Origin: Flavobacterium sp. UBA4098
Lineage (GTDB): Bacteria > Bacteroidota > Bacteroidia > Flavobacteriales > Flavobacteriaceae
Length of the DNA stretch: 64,000 bases
Reading direction: 5' to 3'
Assembly (NCBI GenBank): GCA_002382495.1
Contig: DFXW01000002.1
Span: 67,038 to 131,037 of the forward strand
The translations under genes and the position numbers were made by a program. The notes below the pieces were generated by a model. That model was not told where the DNA came from and did not search any database. It saw only the letters and a list, made by a program, of their open reading frames with translations. This document shows positions 32,131-41,482 of this stretch, piece by piece; positions within the stretch are counted from its first letter, which is position 1; every line of letters begins with the position of its first letter.

Positions 32131-34473
32131 TCACGATTTAAAAAGTGGAAAATGAAGACTTACTTGGGTTCCTTTACCTAGTTCGCTGTTTACTTTAATT
32201 GTGCCAGAGTTTCTATTTGTAAACGTTTTTACAATATAAAGACCTAAACCAGTACCTTGAATACCTTCGGTATTGCTTGCTCTAAAAAAAGTATTGAATA
32301 ATTTAGGAACGTCTTTTTCAGGGATGCCAATACCAAAATCAATAATTTGAATTTCGATATGTTTGTCAGTTGATTTTAAATTCAAAACAATATCACCGGA
32401 TCCTTCCGAATATTTAAAGGCATTATTCAGCAGGTTGAATAGCGAATATTCCATTAAATTTTTGTCGGCAAAAACAGTAAAATTGTCTCCTTCAAAATGG
32501 GTTTTAACTTTTCGACCATCCATTTGATGTGAATAACTGGTTTCGATAACTCCCAAACAAATTTGTTGTAAGTCAAATGCGATGGGCTTGAAATTAGTTT
32601 TACCAGCATCGTGTTTCGATATGGTAAGTACGGCATTCATTAACTCTACTATTCGGTCAATTTCCTCCGTAATAGTGTTAATTCTTTTTTGTAATTGAGC
32701 AGAATGGACAAAATTATGTCCTTCAATATACATTTCAATAAGCTCAGCACTAGTTCTAATGGTTGTCATTGGTGTTCTGAATTCATGAGAAATAGTGGAT
32801 ACTAAATTGGTTCTCAATTCATTTAACTCGCGTTCTTGTGCCAATGCTTTTTTCATGGCATATTGAACTTCTTTTTTTTGAGTAATATCTCGCGCACTAG
32901 TTTGGAAACTTACCGGTTTTCCATCTTCTTTTACGATTTTGGCTTTGATTTCAAACCATATATAATCGCCTTTTTTATTTTTAAAACGCGCCTCTACATG
33001 TGCATTGTCATCTTCTTTTTCGGTAATGAAACTGCCATAACTTTTTTGAATTGTTGCTAAATCTTTAGGATGGACAAAATTCATAGGGAATTCACCAATG
33101 AGTTCTTCGGGGGTGTAGCCCGTTAGTTTTTTTATGGAAGGCGATATGTATTCAAAAGTGGTATCTAAGTTGTGTAAACAAATTAAATCGACTGTGTTAT
33201 CCGCTAAAAGGCGGTACATGTTTTTAGCCTCGTTGAGTTGGATATTTTTGTTTTGATTGTTTTCTTCAATTAACAAACGGTTTTGTTCTTCAACATTTCT
33301 TCTATCCGTAATGTCTTCCATGGCTCCAATCATTCTAGTGGCTTTACCTTTTTCATTTCTAATGATTATCGCTTTGTCACTGACATAGGAATAACTACCG
33401 TCAGCTTTGAGATAACGGTATTCGTCAGTCCATTTTTTAGAGTTACTGGCGATTACTTCATTAAAATGTTTGAAATACCTTTCTTTGTCATCAGGATGGA
33501 TAAAATTTTCGCACTCGGATCCAGTGATAGTATTGTTTTCAAATTCATGGCCAAATAGTGTGGCGTGCGATTCTCCAACAAAAATCTCATCGGTGATCAT
33601 ATTCCAATCCCAAAGTGCATCCGAAGTCGCTTGGCTAGAATAGCTAAATCGTTCGTTGCTTATTTTTAAATCGGCTTCTGCTTTTTTAAGCGCCGTAATA
33701 TCGCTGCCAAAACCAACCATCATTTCTAATTCACTCAATTCATTGAAAACCGGAGCAAATTTGCGAGTATGAAATACAGTTGTGCCATCATTTTTTTCAA
33801 TTTCATCAATCCATTCGATGACAGATTTGGTTGTTGCGGCTATTAAAAACCGATTTCTTCTTTCTTGCGCAAATTGGTTGTTTCTATTGGTATGAATAGC
33901 ATATTCAAAATCATCTTTTCCAATGATAAATTCACGAAGTTCATCGTTTCTAATGGCGGCAGGATTTACATATAAATATCGATGTTCACTATCAAAAGCA
34001 ACAATTTCAGTGGGTACACGATCTAAAATTTGTTTATAGAATTCTTTTTGAGCTGTATCTAGACTTTGTGCGTGTAATTGAAAAGTGCTTTGTATTTGAA
34101 GTGCAATATGGTCGATGGTCTTTTGTTGAATTGAAGACACTATTTTTGGTTTTGAATCCCAAAAACAAACTGTTCCGTTGGTTGTTTCTTGTCCAAATAG
34201 AATTGGAATACCCATATAAAATTCCGAATCACAGTTTTCTTTTGGTTTGTTTTCCTGAACAATACCGGTATTTAACAACTGAAGTTTTTCTGGAGAAAAG
34301 GAGTTGTCAATTCCTGTTTTTGTAATTATAAAAGTGGAGTGATTTTCTACATATGATAAAACCACATGTTCCATTTCGCAGATTTCAGCTGCAAAAGTGA
34401 TTATGGAAAGGCATTCTTCTTGAAATTTTTCTGAATGAATTACAGATTCAATAGTTTTGTTAGTTATGGGCAT
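32131..34473 (-). CDS. Multi-PAS sensor histidine kinase, soluble
   Basis: 780 residues, no transmembrane helix. Order: N-terminal GAF-like domain (about 15-135), PAS domains about 145-265, 275-395 and 415-535, a coiled linker, HisKA with H563 in STISHEFRTPM, and HATPase with N box NLLNNAFKYS near 670, DFGIGIP and GTGLGLYIV. Two PAC segments end in SDITALKKAEADL and EDITDRRNVEEQN. It should sense an internal signal, phosphorylate H563 and pass the phosphate to the CheY-like partner 4 bases downstream. The ligand is unknown; no haem or flavin motif was seen. Confidence 0.9.
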   Translation of the reverse strand: MPITNKTIESVIHSEKFQEECLSIITFAAEICEMEHVVLSYVENHSTFIITKTGIDNSFSPEKLQLLNTGIVQENKPKENCDSEFYMGIPILFGQETTNGTVCFWDSKPKIVSSIQQKTIDHIALQIQSTFQLHAQSLDTAQKEFYKQILDRVPTEIVAFDSEHRYLYVNPAAIRNDELREFIIGKDDFEYAIHTNRNNQFAQERRNRFLIAATTKSVIEWIDEIEKNDGTTVFHTRKFAPVFNELSELEMMVGFGSDITALKKAEADLKISNERFSYSSQATSDALWDWNMITDEIFVGESHATLFGHEFENNTITGSECENFIHPDDKERYFKHFNEVIASNSKKWTDEYRYLKADGSYSYVSDKAIIIRNEKGKATRMIGAMEDITDRRNVEEQNRLLIEENNQNKNIQLNEAKNMYRLLADNTVDLICLHNLDTTFEYISPSIKKLTGYTPEELIGEFPMNFVHPKDLATIQKSYGSFITEKEDDNAHVEARFKNKKGDYIWFEIKAKIVKEDGKPVSFQTSARDITQKKEVQYAMKKALAQERELNELRTNLVSTISHEFRTPMTTIRTSAELIEMYIEGHNFVHSAQLQKRINTITEEIDRIVELMNAVLTISKHDAGKTNFKPIAFDLQQICLGVIETSYSHQMDGRKVKTHFEGDNFTVFADKNLMEYSLFNLLNNAFKYSEGSGDIVLNLKSTDKHIEIQIIDFGIGIPEKDVPKLFNTFFRASNTEGIQGTGLGLYIVKTFTNRNSGTIKVNSELGKGTQVSLHFPLFKS

Positions 34474-34684
34474 AGGGCATGAAGTATTTGGGTTGAATCG
34501 CAGTAGTAGATTGCAATTCCGATTCGGGACGTCAAAGCAAAAAACAATTGTTGGTATAAAAATAAAATTTTATTGGGAATAGTACTCTTTTTAAGGCTAA
34601 AAATTTAACTCCTCTTTTTTGAGATTCTTTATTTAGGCAGCCAAAATTCATTTTGGAATCTGAATAAATCGAGCTGAAACTTTG

Positions 34685-34692
34685 TATATTTG
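34685..34692 (+). promoter_or_regulatory. -7 box upstream of dnaG
   Basis: TATATTTG, perfect TAnnTTTG, 19 bases before the ATG at 34712. It overlaps the alternative TTG start at 34682, which is therefore unlikely. The nearest TTTG upstream is 29 bases away. The divergent histidine kinase start is 211 bases to the left. Confidence 0.5.
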
Positions 34693-34711
34693 TCACTTTG
34701 CTACCCATTTT

Positions 34712-36688
34712 ATGATTTCAAAAGCTACCATTGATACCGTTTACGAAACTGCTCGAGTTGAGGAGGTTATTGGTGATTTTGTACAATTAAAAAGAGCAGG
34801 GAGTAATTATAAAGGGCTTAGTCCTTTCTCTGATGAGCGTTCTCCTTCCTTCATGGTCTCGCCGGTAAAACAAATCTGGAAAGATTTTAGTTCTGGAAAA
34901 GGAGGAAACTCAGTGGCATTTTTAATGGAACATGAGCATTTTACCTATCCTGAAGCCATTCGCTATTTAGCCAAAAAATACAATATTGAAATAGAAGAAA
35001 CCGAGCAAACAGATGAAGAAAAAGCCAATACTGACATTAAAGAAAGTATGTATTTGGTTTCTGAATTTGCCAAAAACTATTTCCATAACACGCTTTTACA
35101 TTCTGAAGAAGGAAAAGCAATTGGGCTTTCCTATTTTAAAGAAAGAGGTTTTACGAATGAAACCATTGCGAAGTTTGCTCTAGGATATTCTCCGGAAACT
35201 TGGGATGCCTTTACCAAAGAAGCGCTGGGGAAAGGGTACAAATTAGAATTTTTAGAAAGCACCGGATTAACAATTCCTAAAGAGGATAGGCCTTTTGATC
35301 GATTCAAAGGCCGTGTGATGTTCCCAATTCAAAGTATGTCGGGAAGAATACTTGGTTTTGGTGGACGTATTTTGACCAATGATAAAAAAGCGGCCAAATA
35401 CCTTAATTCGCCAGAGAGTGAAATCTACCATAAAAGTAAAGTACTCTACGGAATTTTTCAGGCGAAACAAGCGATTGCCAAGCAAAATAATTGTTATTTA
35501 GTTGAAGGTTATACCGATGTAATTCAGTTCAATCAAGCTGGGATTGAAAATGTTGTAGCTTCATCTGGGACTGCTTTGACTCCAGATCAAATTCGATTAA
35601 TCAATCGACTGACTAAGAATATTACGGTGCTTTTTGACGGAGATGCTGCTGGACTTCGCGCTTCTATTCGAGGAATCGATTTGATTCTAGAAGAAGGGAT
35701 GAATGTCAAAGTTTGTGCTTTTCCTGATGGAGAAGACCCGGATAGTTTTGCCAAGAAAACTTCTTACGATGATTTAGTAGCTTATTTAGAAAGTAATGCT
35801 AAGGATTTTATCCAATTCAAGGCCTCGCTTTTGATGAAAGATGCGCAAAACGATCCGATCAAAAAAGCCGATTTGATTCGGGAAATGGTCCAAAGTATTT
35901 CTAAAATACCAGACCGAATTCAGCGAGAAATATACATACAGGAATGTTCCCGAATTATGGACATTTCGGAGCAAGTTTTGGTCAGTACACTGGCGCAACT
36001 CGTCCAAAAAGATATCGCAGAAGTTGGAAAAAAGCAAAAGCAAGAACAAAAAGCCTTCGAAGTTGTTAAAAATGAAGCGCCAGTTCAAGCTCAAAAAATT
36101 GATATTTTATACCATTTGGAACGCAAAATCATTGAGATTTTATTGTTGTATGGAAATAAAATTGAGGAGTTTGAAGATGTGCTTTTGAAAACCAACGCAG
36201 AAGGAGAAATAGAACAAGTAGTTGAAAAGAAAGAATATAAAGTATATCAACGTATTTATTTGAGTTTACAAGAAGATGAGGTAGAATTAGCAAATCCTTT
36301 GTTTCGAGCTATTTTCAACGATTTGATCAATTATTATTTACAAAATGAAGCTTTTGGAATTGAAAATTACCTCAAACATTTACCCGATCAATTTGCGCAA
36401 GAAGTTACCGATATTTTAATGGAAGATGAACGTGTAACACTTCACAAATGGGATGACCAAAATATTTTTGTTAAACAGAAATCAGAAACGGTGAGTCAGC
36501 ATACATCTGAAATTATTATTTCGATGCGCGAGTATTTAATCAATAAATTGATTTTGGATTTAATGAGTGAGTTTGTAGAAAAACCCGATTCCGATCAAGA
36601 AGAATTAAAGGTCCTGATTAATGATTATAACAAACTCAAAGTAAATCTTACAGGAACTATAGGAAGAATTCGTTCCACATATATATAA
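34712..36688 (+). CDS. dnaG: DNA primase DnaG lacking zinc-ribbon ligands
   Basis: 658 residues from the ATG at 34712 (MISKATID). The CHC2 zinc-binding domain keeps its fold landmarks but not its metal ligands: the usual C-P-F-H is S37-P-F-S40, and C-F-G-C-G is D58-F-S-S61-G. The RNA polymerase core is normal: the TOPRIM glutamate in YLVEGYTDVI and the D-x-D in LFDGDAAGLR. A long C-terminal helicase-interaction domain follows (about 430-658). It makes RNA primers at the replication fork. I recall the same zinc-less form in other Flavobacteriaceae, so it is probably a lineage trait, not damage. Monocistronic with its own terminator. Confidence 0.95.
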   Translation: MISKATIDTVYETARVEEVIGDFVQLKRAGSNYKGLSPFSDERSPSFMVSPVKQIWKDFSSGKGGNSVAFLMEHEHFTYPEAIRYLAKKYNIEIEETEQTDEEKANTDIKESMYLVSEFAKNYFHNTLLHSEEGKAIGLSYFKERGFTNETIAKFALGYSPETWDAFTKEALGKGYKLEFLESTGLTIPKEDRPFDRFKGRVMFPIQSMSGRILGFGGRILTNDKKAAKYLNSPESEIYHKSKVLYGIFQAKQAIAKQNNCYLVEGYTDVIQFNQAGIENVVASSGTALTPDQIRLINRLTKNITVLFDGDAAGLRASIRGIDLILEEGMNVKVCAFPDGEDPDSFAKKTSYDDLVAYLESNAKDFIQFKASLLMKDAQNDPIKKADLIREMVQSISKIPDRIQREIYIQECSRIMDISEQVLVSTLAQLVQKDIAEVGKKQKQEQKAFEVVKNEAPVQAQKIDILYHLERKIIEILLLYGNKIEEFEDVLLKTNAEGEIEQVVEKKEYKVYQRIYLSLQEDEVELANPLFRAIFNDLINYYLQNEAFGIENYLKHLPDQFAQEVTDILMEDERVTLHKWDDQNIFVKQKSETVSQHTSEIIISMREYLINKLILDLMSEFVEKPDSDQEELKVLINDYNKLKVNLTGTIGRIRSTYI

Positions 36689-36722
36689 AAAAAACGAAAG
36701 CAATTGCTTTCGTTTTTTTTTA
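36687..36722. terminator. Bidirectional terminator between dnaG and the LuxR-type regulator
   Basis: A long palindrome: A run, ACGAAAGC, AATT, GCTTTCGT, T run. It overlaps the dnaG stop codon region and serves the convergent regulator gene as well. Confidence 0.92.
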
Positions 36723-36739
36723 TATAATTCAATTGTTGA

Positions 36740-37369
36740 TTACACTATTTCTAATGTTTTAGCCTTATTTACTAAGTCAACTAAATTAGTTACGTTCAGT
36801 TTGGTTAGCAATCGTAATTTGTAGGTGCTGATCGTTTTTTCGTTCAATTTAAGAATTTCGGCAATTTCGTGGTTTTTTTTGCCATCACTTAAATAACGTA
36901 AAACTTCCACTTCACGGTTCGAAAGTTTGCGGTACAATCTTTCATTTTTATTTTGTTTGGCAATTAATGCAAGGTTTTTCTTAATGTTTTCGTTCAATAT
37001 AATGGTGCCTTGTTGCACTTTAATTATGGCTTCAGCTACATCTGCTAATTTTGCGGTTTTATGAATAAATCCCGATGCTCCAGCTTTAATTGCATTGGGC
37101 GCATAGATTTGTTCCGTAAGATTGGAGTAGATCACTATTTTTGTTTTCGGAAATTCTTTAAGCAAGGTCTTTACCTCAAATATGCTAGTCAATCCTTCTA
37201 ATTGAAGATCTAAAAGTAAAACATCAACTTCTTTTATTTGGAGAATTTCGTTCAACATTGAAAAATTTCCAATATTGGCTACTATAGATATTTCGGAGTG
37301 CTCTTTAAAGTATGATTTTACTCCAAAGTGTACCACGGGAAAATTATCTGCGACACATACTGTGATCAT
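36740..37369 (-). CDS. NarL/LuxR-type response regulator
   Basis: 209 residues. Receiver domain about 1-120 with phosphoacceptor D54 in LLLDLQLEG and K in GFIHKT; the first acidic pair is A7-D8, so the pocket is reduced. The LuxR-type helix-turn-helix is at about 145-205 (KLSNREVEVLRYLSDGKKNHEIAEILKLNEKTISTYK). No kinase is adjacent. The nearest gene on the same strand, nadE, is 89 bases upstream. Target genes unknown; homologues in Bacteroidetes are numerous. Confidence 0.9.
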   Translation of the reverse strand: MITVCVADNFPVVHFGVKSYFKEHSEISIVANIGNFSMLNEILQIKEVDVLLLDLQLEGLTSIFEVKTLLKEFPKTKIVIYSNLTEQIYAPNAIKAGASGFIHKTAKLADVAEAIIKVQQGTIILNENIKKNLALIAKQNKNERLYRKLSNREVEVLRYLSDGKKNHEIAEILKLNEKTISTYKLRLLTKLNVTNLVDLVNKAKTLEIV

Positions 37370-37458
37370 AAAATGGTTTTTAAGAATTATTATTTGTTTT
37401 TGGAGCAGTAAAACTAATAAATAAAAACCGTAAACAATTGCGAATCAGTTAAAATGTA

Positions 37459-38265
37459 TTATTTCAACGATTTTGGTACTAAACAGATAGGAATTGGTTG
37501 CATTTTATGTTGGTTGCTAGTGTTCAATCTCTTGTAGATTTCAAATGCTATTTTTTCTCTTCCTGAAAAATCAGTACTGGATTTGCCTTCTTCATCTTGT
37601 TGCATCGCCCATTCTAGTTCGTCGTAACTAGCGCCAAGCTGTTCCTCATCAGTTCTATCATCACCAAATAAACCATCGGTAGGCGCTGCGTTAAGAATAG
37701 ATTCAGGAATTTTTAAAAAAGCACCTAAAGCAAAAACATCCGATTTTAATAAATCAGCAATAGGACTTAGATCCACTCCTCCGTCACCGTATTTGGTATA
37801 AAAACCTACACCAAAGTCCTCCACTTTATTACCCGTCCCAGCGACCAATAATCCATAAATTCCACCATAATAATATAAAGTAGTCATTCGGATGCGCGCG
37901 CGCGTGTTAGCTAAAGTTAAATTCAGTTGGGATTCTGTAGTATCTTTTGGAAGTACTTCTTTGAAGGATTCAAAAACAGTAGTTAAATTAGATTCGGCTC
38001 TGGACACATTAGGAAAACGGTGCATTAATTGACTAATATGTTCTCTAGCTCTACTAACATGACTTTCAGCCTGGTGAATAGGCATCTCGACACAAACTAC
38101 TTGTAAACCGGTTTGGGCACAAAGGGTAGAAGTAACAGCCGAGTCCACACCGCCAGATATTCCCACAACAAAACCGTTTACTTTTGCGTTTGTAGCGTAG
38201 GTTTTTAACCAATCAACAATAAATTCATTTGCCTTTTCGACTTGAAGAGTACTTATTTTCGACAT
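37459..38265 (-). CDS. nadE: NH3-dependent NAD+ synthetase
   Basis: 268 residues, the ammonia-using form with no glutaminase domain. The PP-loop is S37-G-G-V-D-S42 in GISGGVDSAVTS. Other landmarks are ANTRARIRMTTLYY, AGTGNKVEDFGVGFYTKYGDGGVDLSPIADL and PTDGLFGDDRTDEEQLG. It amidates nicotinic acid adenine dinucleotide to NAD+. It faces away from gldB, an order I associate with flavobacterial genomes. The gap to gldB contains -7-like boxes in both directions (minus TAAATTTG at 38355-38348; plus TATATTTG at 38296-38303) without clear -33 partners. Confidence 0.95.
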   Translation of the reverse strand: MSKISTLQVEKANEFIVDWLKTYATNAKVNGFVVGISGGVDSAVTSTLCAQTGLQVVCVEMPIHQAESHVSRAREHISQLMHRFPNVSRAESNLTTVFESFKEVLPKDTTESQLNLTLANTRARIRMTTLYYYGGIYGLLVAGTGNKVEDFGVGFYTKYGDGGVDLSPIADLLKSDVFALGAFLKIPESILNAAPTDGLFGDDRTDEEQLGASYDELEWAMQQDEEGKSSTDFSGREKIAFEIYKRLNTSNQHKMQPIPICLVPKSLK

Positions 38266-38443
38266 AATAATTTAGGTATTAAAAAAGCAGGAATGTATAT
38301 TTGCAGAACCATTTTGAAATCCATCTGTTTTCCTAAAGCTTTGGAAACAAATTTAAATAATAAATGTGAAATCGCGAGTAACTAATTGTTTTTTGCAAAA
38401 AAATATTCAAACAGTTAGTCATTTATAAACATTGTATATTTAT

Positions 38444-39400
38444 ATGAAGGTCTATTTATATTCATTTTTATTTTGCTGTCTATTCTGGTCTTGTGATAAA
38501 AAGACAGCGGTTGAAAAAGCAGTTGAAGAAATTCCTTTAGATATTAAAGTGGAGCGGTTTGATCAAGTGTTTTTTGAATCTAAACCTCAAGAGCTGCAAA
38601 AAATAAAAAAAGAGTATCCTGTTTTCTTTCCTAAAGAGGTACCAGATAGTGTTTGGACCAATAAAATACAGAATCCTCTTTGGCGTGAGCTATATAGCGA
38701 AGTGCAAAAAAAATACAGCAATATCGAGCCGGTTCGTTCGGAATTAGTGACACTTTTTAAACACATTAAACACTATTTTCCAAAAACAAAAACACCAAAA
38801 GCAGTTACAGTAATTGCCGAGATGGATTACAATACGAAAGCAATTTATGCAGACAGTTTGGTCATTTTATCTTTGGAATTGTATTTAGGCAAAGCCCATC
38901 GCTTTTATGAATTTCCTAAATACATCAAGCAAAATTTTGAACAAAGGCAAATGATGCCTGATCTGGTTTCGAGTTTTGCAGCAACTAAAATTAATTTTGG
39001 AAAAGACAAAACCTTACTAAGCCAAATGGTATATTATGGAAAACAATTGTATCTAAAAGATCTTTTATTAACAGCGTATTCAGATGCAGAAAAAATGGGG
39101 TATGCTCCAAAAGAAATTACTTGGTGTGAAGAAAATGAAACGTATATTTGGCGTTACTTTTTAGAAAATGAAATGCTGTATAGTGATGAGTCGAAATTAA
39201 CGTCTCGTTTTATTGCACCAGCACCATTTTCAAAATTTTATTTAGAAATAGACAATGAATCTCCAGGTCAAGTTGGCGCTTGGATAGGATGGCAAATTGT
39301 TCGTTCTTATGCTGAAAATAATGATGTTCCATTAGCAAAGTTGTTAGATATGAATGCTAAAGAACTATTTGAAAAATCAAAATATAAACCTAAGAAATAA
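38444..39400 (+). CDS. gldB: Gliding motility lipoprotein GldB
   Basis: 318 residues from the ATG at 38444; the alternative TTG at 38432 is rejected because the signal starts at MKVYLYSFLFCCLFWSCD, with a lipobox ending at C. The mature protein matches GldB: IPLDIKVERFDQVFFES, VIAEMDYNTKAIYADSLVILSLELYLG and ESPGQVGAWIGWQIVRSYAENN. GldB is an essential lipoprotein for gliding in Flavobacterium johnsoniae and is now grouped with type IX secretion and gliding functions; its exact action is unclear. gldC overlaps its stop by one base (TAATG). Confidence 0.93.
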   Translation: MKVYLYSFLFCCLFWSCDKKTAVEKAVEEIPLDIKVERFDQVFFESKPQELQKIKKEYPVFFPKEVPDSVWTNKIQNPLWRELYSEVQKKYSNIEPVRSELVTLFKHIKHYFPKTKTPKAVTVIAEMDYNTKAIYADSLVILSLELYLGKAHRFYEFPKYIKQNFEQRQMMPDLVSSFAATKINFGKDKTLLSQMVYYGKQLYLKDLLLTAYSDAEKMGYAPKEITWCEENETYIWRYFLENEMLYSDESKLTSRFIAPAPFSKFYLEIDNESPGQVGAWIGWQIVRSYAENNDVPLAKLLDMNAKELFEKSKYKPKK

Positions 39401-39735
39401 TGTCAGATTTGATCACCTCAGAAATTAAATTCGAAATTGAATTAGATTCCAATCGAGTACCAGAAAAACTATTTTGGACTGCTAATGATGGCGGTATTGC
39501 AAAAGAGGAAGCAAAAGCAATCATGTTGTCTATTTGGGATAGTAAAGCCAAAGAAACAATGCGAATTGATTTATGGACTAAAGACATGCCGGTTGATGAA
39601 ATGAAAATTTTCTTTCATCAAACATTGGTAGCCATGTCTGATACTTTTAATCGTGCTACAGATGACGAAAAAATGACCAATACAATGAAAGATTTTTGCG
39701 ATTATTTTGCTGAGAAATTAGAATTGATAAAATAA
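39400..39735 (+). CDS. gldC: Gliding motility protein GldC
   Basis: 111 residues, no signal peptide, hence cytoplasmic. Sequence landmarks: EIKFEIELDSNRVPEKLFWTANDGG, SIWDSKAKETMRIDLWTKDMPVDEM and NTMKDFCDYF, diagnostic of GldC. In F. johnsoniae GldC is not strictly required for gliding but improves it. The biochemical role is unknown. It is the last gene of a two-gene unit, coupled to gldB by TAATG, and followed by a strong bidirectional terminator. Confidence 0.95.
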   Translation: MSDLITSEIKFEIELDSNRVPEKLFWTANDGGIAKEEAKAIMLSIWDSKAKETMRIDLWTKDMPVDEMKIFFHQTLVAMSDTFNRATDDEKMTNTMKDFCDYFAEKLELIK

Positions 39736-39750
39736 TCTAACATGATTAAA

Positions 39751-39792
39751 AACAACAAAGCCAAAACTATATGTTTTGGCTTTGTTGTTTTT
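39751..39792. terminator. Bidirectional terminator between gldC and engB
   Basis: AACAACAAAGCCAAAAC pairs with GTTTTGGCTTTGTTGTT: a 17-bp perfect stem with a loop of about five bases, followed by T residues on plus and preceded by A residues. It is the longest perfect stem in the window. Confidence 0.95.
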
Positions 39793-39801
39793 TATACTTT
39801 T

Positions 39802-40422
39802 TTAAAATTCATTTTGATTTTTAAACACTTCTTGATTGACTTCATCAATATAGCTCAACAATTCTTCTTTTCCTGTTGCTTCAGTCGCAGAGGTTACAAA
39901 ATAGGTTGGCATTTCAGCCCAATTGTTAGCAAACATTTTCTTTTTGTAGGCGGCAACATGCGAATCGATTTTTACTTTGCTGATTTTGTCTGCTTTGGTA
40001 AAAATGATGCAAAATGGTATTTCACTTTCTCCCATATACGACATGAATTCAATATCGATAGTTTGGGCTTCATGGCGAATGTCAATTAAAACAAAAGCGC
40101 ATACTAATTGTTCGCGAGTTTCAAAATAATCGGTAATGAATTGTTGGAAAATGGATTTGGTTTTTTTGGAAACTTTAGCGTAGCCATATCCAGGTAAATC
40201 AACCAAAAACCAATTTTTATTGATTAAAAAGTGATTGATTAATTGTGTTTTTCCAGGTCTTCCGGATGTTTTTGCTAAACTTTTATGATTCGTCAGCATA
40301 TTGATAAGGGAAGATTTACCTACGTTTGATCGCCCAATAAAGGCATATTCTGGCAAGTAGTCTTTCGGACATTTATCAACCTCTGAGTTGCTAATTATAA
40401 ATTCAGCAGTAGTAATTTTCAT
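39802..40422 (-). CDS. engB: Ribosome biogenesis GTPase EngB (YihA/YsxC)
   Basis: 206 residues. GTPase motifs G1 GRSNVGKSS, G3 DLPGYG, G4 TKAD and G5 region VTSA are all visible, with the G2 switch containing LAKTSGRPGKTQLI. EngB is needed for late 50S subunit assembly and is essential in many bacteria. It is preceded by a hydrolase gene at 40442, 19 bases upstream, and is probably its operon partner; both are transcribed leftward from the region just before mraZ. Confidence 0.96.
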   Translation of the reverse strand: MKITTAEFIISNSEVDKCPKDYLPEYAFIGRSNVGKSSLINMLTNHKSLAKTSGRPGKTQLINHFLINKNWFLVDLPGYGYAKVSKKTKSIFQQFITDYFETREQLVCAFVLIDIRHEAQTIDIEFMSYMGESEIPFCIIFTKADKISKVKIDSHVAAYKKKMFANNWAEMPTYFVTSATEATGKEELLSYIDEVNQEVFKNQNEF

Positions 40423-40441
40423 AAGTGTTATTTATACAGAT

Positions 40442-41215
40442 TTAAGAAATAGGTTGGTAAACAGTAGTTAACCAATTTTCTAAAATGCTGTTGAATTCAT
40501 CTGGATGTTCCATCATAGCGGCATGACCGCATTTATCTATCCAATATAAAGTTGAATTTGGTAAAAGTCGATGGAATTCATTACCTACTTCTGGCGGTGT
40601 AACTTTATCGTTTCTACCCCAAATTATACAAGTTGGAACCTTCATTTTAGGAAGGTCTTTTGCCATATTATGACGTATAGCACTTTTTGCTATAGTTAAT
40701 GTTTTAATTAATTTTATTCTGTCGTTTACAGAGGCGTACACTTCATCAACGAGTTCTGGAGTAGCTACTTTAGGGTCGTAAAAAACATCTTCTGCTTTTT
40801 TCTTAATGTATTCATAATCCCCTCTTTTCGGGTAACTGTCCCCCATAGCACTTTCATATAATCCTGAACTGCCTGTGATTACTAATCCGGCTACTTTTTC
40901 AGGATACATTTTGGTATGGTATAAAGCGATATGACCACCTAGAGAATTTCCTAGTAAAATGACATTGTCTAATCCTTTGAAAGCAATAAAGTCTTTCACA
41001 TATTTAGCGAAAGCCTTAACATTAGTCCTCAAAAGGCTTTGTGTATAAATAGGCAAATCAGGAATGATTATTTTGTAGCCTTTGTTGGAAAAGTAATTGG
41101 CAACTCCATTAAAATTGCTTAAGCCTCCCATTAGTCCATGAAGAATAACGATTGGCGTTCCTTCTCCGGCTTCAAAATAACTGTATTTTCCTTCTTTTTT
41201 ATAGTGTTCTTCCAT
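40442..41215 (-). CDS. Alpha/beta hydrolase
   Basis: 257 residues. Oxyanion HGLMGGLSNF near 25, nucleophile serine in LLGNSLGGHIA near 92, acid D in WGRNDKVTPP and catalytic histidine in KCGHAAMMEHPDEF. It resembles the haloperoxidase/C-C hydrolase branch. The substrate is not known. It has no signal peptide. The start sits just after a -7 box (minus TATATTTG at 41252-41245) without a clear -33 element. In Flavobacteriaceae this gene with engB and gldC commonly precedes the dcw cluster, as here. Confidence 0.85.
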   Translation of the reverse strand: MEEHYKKEGKYSYFEAGEGTPIVILHGLMGGLSNFNGVANYFSNKGYKIIIPDLPIYTQSLLRTNVKAFAKYVKDFIAFKGLDNVILLGNSLGGHIALYHTKMYPEKVAGLVITGSSGLYESAMGDSYPKRGDYEYIKKKAEDVFYDPKVATPELVDEVYASVNDRIKLIKTLTIAKSAIRHNMAKDLPKMKVPTCIIWGRNDKVTPPEVGNEFHRLLPNSTLYWIDKCGHAAMMEHPDEFNSILENWLTTVYQPIS

Positions 41216-41443
41216 TTTTTCGGATCCCTATTTTTCAATTTTGACAAATATAGGATTTAATACCAAAATATTAATTTTTGAAGTCATTTTTTAATAAGAT
41301 AATCCTTTTTCTTGTTAAAATCGCTTATTCCTGTTTCAATTATTTACAAAAGCACCTATTTATAAACAAGTTCGAAAACTACTTAATCTGCTGATTGCAT
41401 AATAATTAAGGGTTTTGGGCTATAAGTGGGGAAACTTATTAAC

Positions 41444-41476
41444 AAAGTGGTATATTGTGGTAAAATGTGGTAAAAT
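41444..41476 (+). promoter_or_regulatory. MraZ-type operator: three GTGG boxes at 10-bp phasing
   Basis: AAAGTGG (41444-41450), ATTGTGG (41454-41460) and AATGTGG (41464-41470), each followed by T-A/T-A. The spacing is exactly 10 bp, as in MraZ operators. A fourth, out-of-phase box TAAGTGG is at 41423-41429. The array ends 7 bases before the -7 box of mraZ. Confidence 0.78.
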
Positions 41477-41482
41477 ATTTTA

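Noticed and set aside
39742..40089. 115-residue plus-strand frame opposite engB
   Set aside because: It starts across the gldC terminator and is antisense to a well-defined GTPase.
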